Positions 31,521 through 42,468 of a stretch of 64,000 nt of DNA are shown piece after piece. Source of the stretch: Adiantum capillus-veneris (taxonomy: Eukaryota > Streptophyta > Polypodiopsida > Polypodiales > Pteridaceae). Within the stretch, counting starts at the first letter, position 1; each line of letters starts with the position of its first letter. Made by a program: the position numbers and the translations under genes. Below the pieces are notes generated by a model. It was not told where the DNA came from. It was given only the letters and a program-made list of their open reading frames with translations, and did not search any database. The stretch is taken from contig CM043944.1 of the NCBI GenBank assembly GCA_014529385.2, positions 58,886,268 through 58,950,267 of the forward strand. Reading direction: 5' to 3'.

Positions 31521-34020
31521 CTCCCCCCTTGGAGAATCATTTTCATCCTGAAAAACAAAAGTGGCAATACCCTCATAAGAACACTAATGTTTTTGCCAGT
31601 GGTATCCTTCATGGATCTAGCTGTCCATTTGACCGGAACACGATTCCGTAGGAGATTCAATGAAGTCAAGAAGAGCATTCTTATTTTCAACATTGTTGTC
31701 ACTTTGTAACCATCTTGTGTAACCTGCCCATGTCTGCAAACATAGAGTATAGACTCCGTTTAGAACTCACTTGAGTATGCTAAACAAGTTAGCACAAGTA
31801 AGATGTATCTAACAAAGTGCCTCTTTTTACTTTCCATGAAAGTAATTGACTGACATAACTCATCATCAAAGATTAAGTCCTGGACTTAATATCATTCATC
31901 CTCAGCAAACAGCCCCACCATAACCGATGTTCAAGGTTGAGAACCTGATTTAAACACGAAGAGGTTAAACTTAATCTTGCAACATGCTTTGCCTCATGGC
32001 AAGCAAACTCCAACTACAGAGATAATCTTTCCAATTGGATTGCTTTGTGATACGTCTGTGCTTAGCATATCCTTTAGCACAAGATTAATGCTTGTAAACT
32101 ACTTAGTCTCTCTGGATAACTGACAATACTGAGGTGTGTTTCCCCATTGTTTACAGACAATCCTCCAAAATGACTCAAAAATAGGGATCACAATTCCTTG
32201 CATTATTTCTTATAAATCAATAATTTTAGGAAGAACCATCTTGGTTAACTGTAGTGAGTTGATCTACAAGCACCCAAACTGAGCCATGACCTCTATTGGT
32301 TATTGATATATCTACAATTAATCGCATAGAGATATTGCACATAGAATGCAAAATGCTTTAGAAGCTACTAATGACATAAATGTGCATGCCACTCCAAATT
32401 AGCCTTTGCTAAACACTAGGGTCCATAACACTTAGTGTGCATGCACTTGATAAAAAACAAATCCGAACTTGCATAGACATAACCGTACTTGCCAATGCTT
32501 ATGGCTAATTTTATGCTCATGGATCACAGGAAAAGAACTAAATACTTTCCACGTGAAAACCATGCTAACATATTTGGACCATAATAAAATGTGAAACTCC
32601 ATCACATCTAGGTACCAAATGAGCTAGTTCATTAACAGAACATAACTTTATTGCATGTGTAAACAACCATCCATTAAAGTTGTTTAATGATACTTGTAAC
32701 CTTGACAAGTCTTATTAGGTATCGCCAATTGTTACTGATAGGACATGCTCAAAACGGTCTAATAAGTAGGTTTGACAAGCACCTAGGGACGTTGTTGTGA
32801 CACATAATTGAAGTAATGGGTGCCTATGTCACTCCCAAAGACTCATATTCTCCACATGTGGAATATCTCTCATATAAGGATGTCCAAAAAAATGACATCC
32901 ATCAAGTATGAGGTGTACATGTGTGTGGAGGTAACTGTAAACACTCAGCGGCATGAGTTAGAGGGACCCTCGTAAACATTGCTCCACACTTGGCTAAACC
33001 AAACTCCATGAGTTCCTAGACCATGTTTCTCCTCTTGTGACAACATGTGCCAAACAAAACTCTACCATCTAGGTCCTTAACTGCATAATGCAAAAATGTA
33101 TCTAGGACACTACGTCCCAAAATTCTTTGCTCCTAGATGACCTTGTCATGTCTTGGAAGAGCAAAGTGGATGAAAGCATTGAAGGTTATACATCCTACTT
33201 GGAAAACTCAATCATAGCATATTCAAAAGTGAAATGAAAACAAATCAAATGTGTACCTGGAGGGTGAACATAGTGTTTACTTACTCATAGTCAAATGCAC
33301 ATGACCAAATCTCCTACCCGAGAAGGCGTAGTAACAATAAATTGAAAGATTAGTGAAATCAAGCAGTATTGTAGTTGTAACCCTGAGTGTTGCCTTTGAA
33401 ATCCAAACCCCTTGGTAAATATCTAGAATTTTGAACCCCTTGGTTAGACTCTATATGAAAACTACTCAAACTAGTAGCCAACATTGACCAACACAGTCTC
33501 CGTGTCTAATAGTGCTTGGAATCGACTTGGAAAGATGAATTTTTTTACTACACCTCGGTAGAATGCAAAATGTTTTTCTTGAAAGTACAATTGTGATGAG
33601 ATCAAACTGTGACCCTCAACACCTATGGAGTGATTGTATAATAGTTGGTCATACCCCTACAACTACCACTCTGAGAGACACAATCAATGATGCCACTAAG
33701 CATAGATCGTCTCATAGTTGGAATCTTATTCACAACTGAATCTGGAAGGAATCATATCTCTGCATAAAGAGAAGAGAAAAATTGTCAACACCCCAAACAA
33801 GGTAGTCATACTAAAGTGTCTTGGGTGTTCAAACAAGAGATCACCTACTTTGAGGCTCTCTTAGTCTATTTATATCATCCCATGTATTATTTTCTTGATA
33901 GAGCAAGGTCATACCTACTTGATATCCACAGAAAGCCTAATCTGTATTGCCATCACCTTGTGCACAAAAATTGCCCGACGATGTAGTCATATACAATGAT
34001 CACAAGCAAATATACTAGCC

Positions 34021-34760
34021 TCAACTCTTTCCAAATAGAGTATCTAATGTTATAGAGCAAGCATAAATCATGCTTTAGTGGATTGAGTCCACAATATTGG
34101 CATGTCATGCATGCATATCAAAACAATAGTGTGATAAGCCCTTGTCTTTAATGACGGTCTCAACAGTTTGTAGCATATGTGCCTTGCACAATTTGTAATG
34201 GCATTGATACATCACAGTTTGTTGTTGTCAAACGTAACTGTGAGCTTATATGCTTGTTGTTGTCAAACGTAACTGTGAGCTTATATGCTTGTATTGTCAA
34301 ACGTAATTGTGAGCTTATATGCTTGTATTGTCAATTTTCCAAATGTGTGTGCCATTATCCTTAATCCTAAGTGAATGGATAGTACTTGGCACCAAATGGA
34401 AGGCGTGTTTCTCATTAACACTGTCAACTCTTTCTAAATAGAGTAGCTGATGTTATAGAGATAGCATAAATCATGCTTTAGTGGAATGAGTCCACAATAT
34501 TGGCATGTCATGAATGCATATCAAAACAATAGTGTGATAAGCCCTTGTATTTAATGACGGACTCAACATTTTGTAGCATATGCGCCTTACACAATTTGTA
34601 ATGGCATGGATACATCACAGTTTGTTGTTGCCAAACGTAGCTGTGAGCTTATATGCTAGTATTGTCAATGTTCCAAATCTGTGTGCCATTATTCTTAATC
34701 CTAAGTGAATGGATAGTACTTGGCACCAAATGGAATCCGTGCTTCTCATTAACACTGTCA
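34021..34760. repeat. Tandem duplication, 403-bp period
   Basis: Unit 1 is 34021-34423 and unit 2 is 34424-34760; both begin TCAACTCTTTC and end CTCATTAACACTGTCA. Unit 1 contains an extra inner repeat of 34-35 bp, three and a half copies at 34226-34333 (TGTCAAACGTAACTGTGAGC), which unit 2 has once, so the inner expansion came after or was lost from one unit. Confidence 0.9.
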
Positions 34761-36609
34761 AAGAACTTTCTTTGTATAGCCAAAAAATCATGTCCAATTT
34801 AAAGGTTAAACAAAAAAAACAAGAAGAACTTGAAACTGGCTAACCTTGTCACCCCCTCCTAGCTCAAAGCCATATATGCGAACAAATTTAGAGTTGTAGG
34901 ATGTACCTTGCATGCCCACACGGCCAGGTTCATACCGATCTCCAATTAAAAGCAGGTAGATGTGTTGCCAAGTTTCCCGAAGCTCATATGCAAATAGCAT
35001 ATTCCAAACTTTGGAAGCTTACATGCAATATACCTTGAAGTGAAGCCTTGCTTTGCATAAGATAATTGACAAGGTGAGAGAGAATGCAACTTGAGTGCTC
35101 ATAGCTAACAATTTCTCCTATTGACACACAAATGTCAAAGAAAAAGAGAATTGACATTTTTTAGCTTTCATAGTGGAAGAGCCTTGCCAAATCATGCAGC
35201 TTATTGAGAATCATGATATTTCCCAATATTACAAGAGATAGATCTTGAAGCTTAGCTATCAAATGGCATCCAATTCCCAAACTCTGCTTGACCAAAACAA
35301 CATTCACTTGTCAAGTTATCATTGTAGAAAATCTTCAGGATGGAATAAGCTTAAAAATGAAACTTAAATTTATGGTACTTATCGATTTTTTGTGATCGTT
35401 GCCCTAGCATCTTGTCATGTGATTGTCAATGTTGGAATCAACTCATAGCTATGGATGGCAATGTGATTTTAATGTTTCTCTTGTACTTATTTTGCTTGCA
35501 TTGTGGAAAGTTGTAATGCTTTGGAGTGACCATGCACCAACGTATATACATATATATGGAGTCGTGCTCCTGGAAGACTTGTTTTTCCACTCCAGTTGAT
35601 AGCACAAGGAGGACACATCAAAGAGATAGTTTCCAAAAAAATCTATGTCCAACCAAGTTTATGGAGTTGTTTTCCTTAGGGCAAACATGTATTGTGATGT
35701 ATCGTTTATTTTTTACCTTGTCGAGGAGCATATCATACTGCAAACAGAATATAACTACAATAATTGCACATGAAAAAACCGTACTTGAGTTCCTCAATAT
35801 TGCTAGGATGCACCTATTGCCAATTACTCTTAAAAACCCATAGGATCTTGCTTTGTATTTAATGGGTTGATCACATGACTGCATTGAGTTTGAAAACTTG
35901 CCTACAAGCCATGCCCTAGCAAATATAAAACTCCAAACCAGAGAGAAGGATCCTTGTTGGCTTCTTAAATAGGAATAAATGGTTGGCCCTACCAAATTCA
36001 TTTATCATACAAGCCATAGGTTGTCCTTACAAGATGTGGATCTTGAATGTACTTGTGTCACTACAATTGGATAACTTCCAAATTGTTGTTGCTGATGATT
36101 CTTGATTGCGTTGGAGCTAGACTTTTTGCTTGAAATTTTGAAACTTGGCTTGTCATCCTTGCTTTTGCATGTCACAACTAAAATTAAGCTCTAATTTTAG
36201 CCCACTTTGAGTACTAATGTCGTTGTTAGATGTTCATGTCCATACAACCAAGACAATTGAATCTTGTACAAGTCGTGCTCGTGCATAGTCCCATACGGAG
36301 CCTTGCTCCTTAGTCCAAATTTTGGTAACCATAGCTTTAGTTGGACGGGAACGGGATGACCATGATCATACTTGAACCCGTATACGCGTAGTCTCTCGGG
36401 GCGCCATAGCCGAGATTAACATAATGATATGCTCCTGCAATATAAACTTATGTATAACGCTACAAAAACTTCAAAAACATGAATCTCAAACCTTAGGATC
36501 CATTCCAATTGATTTTCTCTATTTGATGCCATGCATGGTTCAAAGCTGTGCTTCTGGGGTAGTAACTTGTCAGTTGATCACTTGATGTGAGCTATTTTCC
36601 CGGTTCTAA

Positions 36610-36645
36610 CCTCGTAGGTGGTTTCTAAGAAAGAGATCTACGAGG
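36610..36645. other. Inverted repeat within E6
   Basis: CCTCGTAG (36610-36617) and CTACGAGG (36638-36645) form a perfect 8-bp stem around a 20-nt loop. No role assigned. Confidence 0.55.
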
Positions 36646-37231
36646 ATCAATCTACAAATTTTCCCCCCTACTCTGGCACAAAGCCGATGCAAAACTCTAG
36701 GGGTTTGTTGGATATTGATCCTTGCTACATTCACCTCGAAGCTGATTTTTTGTAGCCTGTTGTTCACATGCTTTGCATGATCTGCTACGTATCACTTGAC
36801 TCGCATGGGCTGCAATGCTTAAAAGGGGAGGGTGTCCCAAAGTAAGGTGGCCCTTTTTGCTTTTTTTTCATAAAAAAAACATCCGCATGAATCTTTGGAG
36901 ATTCCATGACATTCTTAGGAATTTGTGAAAAACACAAATTTGCTTATGCTGATTGTTGCAGCTAGGTTTGGCCTTGCATGCAGCAGAGATGAACTTTATT
37001 GCCTGCATCAAGGCAATCCCCTTTGGTGCTACCCGCAACCTGTTTGATGCAGGTCGCCAAGCAAAATCAACCCAGCATATAGGCATTTTTCACGTTCGTT
37101 TTGCCATGAAATTCTTGACGAGCATACTTAGCCCATCATAGAGATGTTTCCCACATTTGTGTTTCCATGAAGACCTCAACAAGATTGAGAGAAAATCCAA
37201 GCCGAGTAGCCATGCCTCCTCCATGCTTCAC

Positions 37232-37350
<119 letters not shown>

Positions 37351-37422
37351 CATGCATATCCATGCAAGGCCACCACCTCCTTGTCTGATTTCCCCCTTCT
37401 CCATAGCTCCCCTCTCCCCTGA

Positions 37423-37434
37423 GCTCTGATACCA
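37423..37434 (-). other. Primer-binding site of E6 (initiator tRNA-Met)
   Basis: The minus strand reads TGGTATCAGAGC directly after the LTR end TTAGA plus one T. Twelve bases match the 3' end of plant initiator tRNA-Met. Together with the short LTR to its right this fixes the orientation of E6. Confidence 0.75.
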
Positions 37435-37435
37435 A

Positions 37436-37576
37436 TCTAAGACCAAAGGGGACTAGACCATGCAACTCTCCACCCAACCTCACTATATATAGACTCATAG
37501 CCTGAACATAGCACCCCTTGATCACATGTTCATCCTAGCCCTTGGCCTGCCCGGTCTTACCCTAGGCATGACATCG
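37436..37576 (-). repeat. 5' LTR of E6 (141 bp)
   Basis: Similar along its length to 31373-31520, including the TATA-like stretch (37491-37484). Its start reads CGATGTCATGCC instead of TGATGTCATTCC, so the terminal T has mutated. A pol-like reading frame from the right runs across this boundary (see the next feature), so insertion into that frame or chance continuation are both possible. Confidence 0.6.
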
Positions 37577-38281
37577 TTCACATGTTGCATATCTTGGATA
37601 AATCGTAAGGAAGCATTTTTCTCCGGAACTTTGAACCACCTATCTAAATAGGAATGAAATAAGGCTCCATGTTTGGCAATCATTTCTTTAAAACATATTC
37701 TTTAACCTCTATCAAATTGTCTTTGTAACCAAACTTTAACTCCTTCAAATAATCTTGCGTAAACTTATGCTCAATCTTATTGGGTCACGAAGACTAGTTT
37801 GCAAAGTAGCTTCTTGTATATTATCCTTGCACTCTTTTGGTAGAGGTAATACTACGGATTTCACTTTCTTTGCCATAGACTTATACTTGGTCTCCACTCG
37901 TACATCTACTCCTTGAGATTTTTTGAAATTTTCAATCACTTTGTACATTTTTGTGGAGCATACCTTCACAACCTCATTTCCCATACACAAATTGCATTCC
38001 ACTGTAGACTTCAAGTCTTGCATAGTATCCACAAATGAACACTCATTGAATACACTTATAATGTTAGTATACATACAATCCTTACTTGTCAGCTTTGCCC
38101 ACCACAATGTATGCTTCATAGTTTGTAAGGCCCCCATATGAGCAGAAGCCAATACTGAATATTGGATTGAAGAAGAAAGTAGCAATATACAAAGCAAATT
38201 CTGGTCCCTTGGAAGAAGATATATCGCAAGCAGGGACAAGCAGATCCATGGAACAAATGAGTTTTTCTTGTTTGAGATCAT
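37577..38281 (-). pseudogene. Gypsy-type pol fragment upstream of RT
   Basis: Minus-strand frame 38281-37745 (178 codons) ends with VETKYKSMAKKVKSVVLPLP and QTSLRDPIRLSISLRKII. A second frame gives KHGALFHSYLDRWFKVPEKN toward 37577. The string KYKxxAKKVKxVxxPLP resembles the segment just before RT in some gypsy-type elements known from fungi and plants. The upstream part contains MQDLKSTVECNLCMGNEVVK with Cys residues. No RT motif follows because E6 begins there. Assignment is tentative. Confidence 0.35.
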
Positions 38282-38409
38282 GACACCTAAGATCTAAGCT
38301 AAATATTCTCTATGCACAGCCTATCCTTTTTGTAATTTCCATTTTTGTAAAATGCCACACTCTTATAATAACTAGATTAATGAAATTATGTCTGAGAGAG
38401 AGAAATAGT

Positions 38410-38412
<3 letters not shown>

Positions 38413-38445
<33 letters not shown>
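38413..38445. repeat. (GA)n microsatellite
   Basis: About 16 GA units, preceded by GAGAGAGAAATAGTGAGT. Confidence 0.9.
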
Positions 38446-38447
<2 letters not shown>

Positions 38448-38655
38448 TTTGGCACTCAAGGGCTTTACTCCCAGGGGGGTCACTATATATAAACTGTGTA
38501 TATCACGTGCATTCAAGTATGATTTTTTAAACTCTTTATCCCGTGAATTTGTGACAAATAAGCCATATATTTGATTTGTAAAAAACTCACAGATAAAGAG
38601 TTTTATAAATAGTCATTGCACACAAACCATTTACACAAATTGTACATAGTGAACA

Positions 38656-38678
38656 CCCCCCCCCCCCCCCCCCCCCCC
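38656..38678. repeat. Poly(C) run of 23
   Basis: Twenty-three consecutive C (poly-G on the minus strand), next to the 3' side of E7. Its length could favour i-motif or G-quadruplex formation and assembly error is possible. Confidence 0.9.
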
Positions 38679-38691
38679 AAGTCCCTCTCGC

Positions 38692-39360
38692 TCAATGAAC
38701 TAAGTAGTTTTGAACAACCCTTCTTTTTTCCTTCAGCAAGTATTCTCTTTGCCTTGAGCGCTCCAAGTGGAGATGAGGTGGTTTTAGCCTACCATGGATA
38801 TCTATACCTGGACTTCCAATTCTGTCTCTGTGCTGTGATTGCTCGAGCTTTAATTCCAGTTCTAAATCCTTGTTTTTCTTTTCAAGTGCTTTGTACACTT
38901 CATCAGTTCCCTTGATCGAGGCCAGAGATGGATTTTCTCTGATTTGCCGCAAGAAAATGGCATGATCATTGATTCTCTGTTCGGAATATTGCAGTGAATC
39001 ATTGGCAACGTCTAGCTGCACTTGAATTTTTTGAGCTGACTGAGAGGTTGTAAGAAGTTCATTCATGACTTATGTCTGCTGCTCGTCTTTTACCTTGCAA
39101 GCATCAGATAATTTAGTGAGGAGGTCACCTAACTCCTCCATTTCCTTTTGTTGTTTGTCCCTGGCTATCTGATGTTGTTCCACTTCTGTCTTTGGCTCTT
39201 GCACTTGCATTTGGAGATCAGTGATGATAATCTTTGAGCTCTTCTTGAAGAGCATCGATCACCATTTCTAGTTCCTTGGCCTTTGTGCTGCGGTTTAAGG
39301 CTGCTGAGTGGAGTTTCTCCGTCATTTCTTGCATCTGCCTTTGCATACTCATTTACTTGT
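38692..39360 (-). pseudogene. E7 ORF, coiled-coil C-terminal part
   Basis: The frame 39066-38692 reads MNELLTTSQSAQKIQVQLDV, then NDSLQYSEQRINDHAIFLRQ and VYKALEKKNKDLELELKLEQ. Upstream pieces give MQVQEPKTEVEQHQIARDKQ and MQRQMQEMTEKLHSAALNRS in other frames. Strong heptad character. The last part (GIDIHGRLKPPHLHLE) is encoded by a 57-bp segment that recurs at 41798-41855. Confidence 0.5.
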
Positions 39361-39839
39361 AAAATAACTTTGTCGTTGGACTACCACTCCTCCTGTCTTG
39401 CTAGATTGGGATGTGCTTGCAGCCTCCTATGTTGCTTCTTGCTATGTTGTAAGTGCTAGTGGTTCTGTAGAGGTAGATGGTTGTTCTTTTCCTTGGCCAT
39501 CCTCAGGCTTTGATGCCTCGGCAGTTTTTGGCTGAGTGGAAGTAGATGGTGTGGTCTCAACCCTTACCGTCTCTTCAGGTGCTGGCCTTTCTGCCTTCTT
39601 TGGCTCGGGCTCTGTCTCATGTGTAGTGGTATGCTCTTTTTCTGTATCTACTTCCTTATCAATTTCTTCCGCCGGCTTTTGAGTTTCTTCTGCTGCTTGC
39701 TCCAGTTCTGGCTCGGCTTCTTTTTACTCATGTCCTTCGGTGTGGTCAGCTTTTTGTGTAGCTTCTGTTCATTGGGTGGATTCATCATTTTTTCTTTTTT
39801 AGTCTCTGCTTCTTCATTGGTACCTTGGCCTGGTGGTGG

Positions 39840-40383
39840 GGTGGTGGGCTAGGCATGGGATGGTCCTGTTGTTCCGGCGGCGGTGAGGTGGGTCGGGGAG
39901 ATGACTGGCTTTGCTCTTGAGTAGCCGTTTCCTCAGCTTTCTTTGCCGCTTCTTCTACCTCTTTCAGCTTTAGGGCTTAGGCCTCTTGATACATTCTTTC
40001 TAAATAATATTTTGGATCATCTGCCTCTTTTCTTGTATGATGCTTTGTTCGAGGTCCTTTCAGTCCTGTGGGTACCCACTTTTCTGGGTCCTTTCCTTGT
40101 GTTTGCCTACTGCGTTGGTAAGCCTGTTTTTCTCTTTCAAAACGCGCTTGTTTTTTAGCTAGCTCCTCTTGGTGGGCAGCCACAGCTTTCCTCTTCATCT
40201 CTTCCCTCCTACCTCTCTTTTCTTTGTTGTCAGAGTTCTTGCTATTGTGTCGCTCTGGTGAGCTGTCATGTGATTTATCACCTGATTTAAAAGATCTTTT
40301 ACCTGCTCTTGTAGCTCTTGGAGAGGGTTGTGCTGCCAAGATCCATGTATTCTAATCAGGGGCAGGTGGTAGGTTATCAGCAA
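39840..40383 (-). pseudogene. E7 ORF, basic N-terminal part and Pro-rich linker
   Basis: The frame 40339-39977 reads AAQPSPRATRAGKRSFKSGD, then KRGRREEMKRKAVAAHQEEL and DPEKWVPTGLKGPRTKHHTR. After TAA at 39979-39977 the frame continues ALKLKEVEEAAKKAEETA, then SPRPTSPPPEQQDHPMPSPP. It starts about 60 nt after the first leader palindrome. Very basic, then Pro-rich; nucleic-acid binding is plausible but unproven. Between 39360 and 39840 frames are badly broken. Confidence 0.5.
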
Positions 40384-40444
40384 AGATCCATAAAATCATG
40401 CAAGGAACAAAACTGTATGGTCAAAACAAAAATTTGCAACCAAA

Positions 40445-41043
40445 GTAAATAATCGTGATTATTTACAGCTGAGGAAAATTTTCAACTTTTTGCAACTTGG
40501 CTTTATAGGCTTGAATTATATGCCACATACATGCTCTGATAGAAATATGAGCTCATTTGGATGCACAGGTTGAAAATGGTACCAGATTTTGGCTTTAGGT
40601 CTCTGAAACAGTAGATATAAAGGAAATCTGAGATTTTGAACTCCAAATTGATTCAAAGTTGGCTAGTGGGTTTATCACAACATGTACTTTGGATGTGTGA
40701 TGGCCAAATATCAAAATTCCCCAATTTTGATCAAAAAGTAAATAATTGCGATTATTAACTTTTCTTCCAAAATTGACATTTTTTTGCACAAATTGGTTCT
40801 AGGCATGGTATAGACCTTGGGTATGAGATATGAGGTGATTTGGATCAAGAAAAGTTGTTCATAACCCAGATTTTGGCTTGCAAAGACTTCTTTGCGTTTT
40901 TTGGCAATTTTACAAGTAATGGGTGGTCATTTTGGCTCATAATTGATTTTTGGCATGTAATAGGTGTATACACATGATAGGTGAGGTGAATTGACAATTT
41001 CCAAGCAAAAATACTACAAAAGTAAATAATCGTGATTATTTAC
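40445..41043. repeat. Leader array of three palindromes, period about 288 bp (E7)
   Basis: Inverted repeats with half-site GTAAATAATC: 40445-40466 (perfect arms, GT centre), 40738-40759 (two mismatched pairs) and 41022-41043 (perfect, GT centre). Centres are 293 and 284 bp apart. Same palindrome family as in the E4 leader. Confidence 0.9.
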
Positions 41044-41045
41044 AA

Positions 41046-42468
41046 CAGTGACAAAAACTTTGCAAAACTCACAAATTTTGACCTAAGCATGTTTCATACA
41101 CCTAATACAAGTCCTAAATTGAATTTGGTCAAGTTTGGTCATGCCGGCATCACTTTAAGCCTTGTCAACTCTGAAATCACTATTTTTTGTGATTACTCTG
41201 TCTGTTGGGTTGGTCGGTCAACTTTGAGGCTTTGGACTTGTCCGTAACATAGTCGTGAAGCTACCTGTCCAATTCTGCCTCATTTGGAGTCGGTTGGGCC
41301 TCGTATGTCGAATTTGATGCTTTGTAACCTTCGAGCCGTTTTCTGCTTTTCGAGGGCTTTGCTTGATGGATTTCACCAAACCAATCATATACCTTGTATA
41401 TGAACCTCATTAGCAAGCCATCTGTGGAGTCAGGTCGGAATTTTGGCATTTGCCAAAAACCTAACTTTTCTACTGGGGACCCCCTTGACCCCAACTGAAT
41501 GGTCATCTGATGGTATAGAAAGGTTCTATTATGTTAGGGCGTGCTATGGTTCAAATCCCATCCGATTTGGTCAAGCTGGCAAGCCGCTATGGTCAGTTTT
41601 AGGTCGTAGGTCTTCGTGCACTGCTCGATTTCTAGGGTTTTTTCTAAGGCTTTAAACTAGCTATCGGCCGTACAAAATGGATCATTATCGAGTAAAGAAC
41701 TTACCCCTCATGTCTCGTGTGAGACAGCGTTGAAAAAGGTCAATTGTGGGCTCTGAAAACGTAGCGCGACAGAGGCTGAAATCTCTCTCTACAAAGGCTC
41801 CAAGTGGAAATGAGGCGGTTTTAACCTACCATGGATATCTATACCTGGACTTTCCGAACCCAATTTCCCAGATTCCCCCATTAGTCCTACTAGGCCATGA
41901 AATCTATGTTAGACTCAAAAATTCCCCTGATCGGATTCCTGCAGCTCATTTTACAAGAATTTTGCAAAAGTAGGCATGGCCATCTAATTTAGGCTTCCCT
42001 CTTTCGTCTTCTGATTTCATTGAAAATTTTTGTGCTTATCTGCCTTGTCCTTCTAATCACCATCGTGTCTTCAACTTTTCCATCTGAGCTTCCCTTCTAT
42101 TTATTATTAATTTTGACCTGTTTATTTGAAAAAATCAAAGAAAACAGCAAAATGCTCTAAAAAAGTAAAGTAGAAATCCAATAATTAAGAAAATCCCTTA
42201 AAAAACACAACAGTATTGTTTTTTGCTAGATTTCTCCATTTTTAGGCCTCCTTATCAACAAAAATGTAAAAAGATGTCCAAAAAAGGACTAATTTTTATG
42301 ATTTTCTGATAGTATATACACTATTTACACTCATCGGGAAGATATTATCAGTGAATTTTTCCTTGATGATGGATTATATGGGCATTATTAGGTAATTTTG
42401 CAAAAAATCACATGTTAACATGGAACGTTTTCCTCCCTCTTCAAACATTGCCCTTAATTACTTAGTAC
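41046..42468. other. Unassigned stretch between E7 leader and integrase-protease copy 2
   Basis: A minus frame 41506-41261 (FWQMPKFRPDSTDGLLMRFI, KVYDWFGEIHQAKPSKSRKR) has no known domain. The 57-bp segment shared with 38761-38817 is at 41798-41855. AT-rich after 42100. A purine-rich tract on the minus strand at 42490-42475 (AGGAGGGGTGGAAGGG) could be a polypurine tract for the unit to its right, in which case its 3' LTR lies here, but I found no LTR pair. Confidence 0.3.

Larger units (their letters stand above)
38692..41043 (-). mobile_element. E7: non-autonomous element with coiled-coil ORF and palindromic leader
   Basis: Minus strand: leader palindromes 41043-40445, then a charged ORF region (40383-38692) without gag, protease, RT or integrase motifs. 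The plan matches E1 (leader array, basic N-terminal part, Pro-rich linker, coiled coil), but the palindrome family is that of the autonomous element E4. LTRs were not identified, so element boundaries are unknown. Confidence 0.6.

Noticed and set aside
31442-31709. Coding frames at the E6 3' LTR
   Set aside because: Short overlapping frames on both strands across an LTR and polypurine tract, without a domain.
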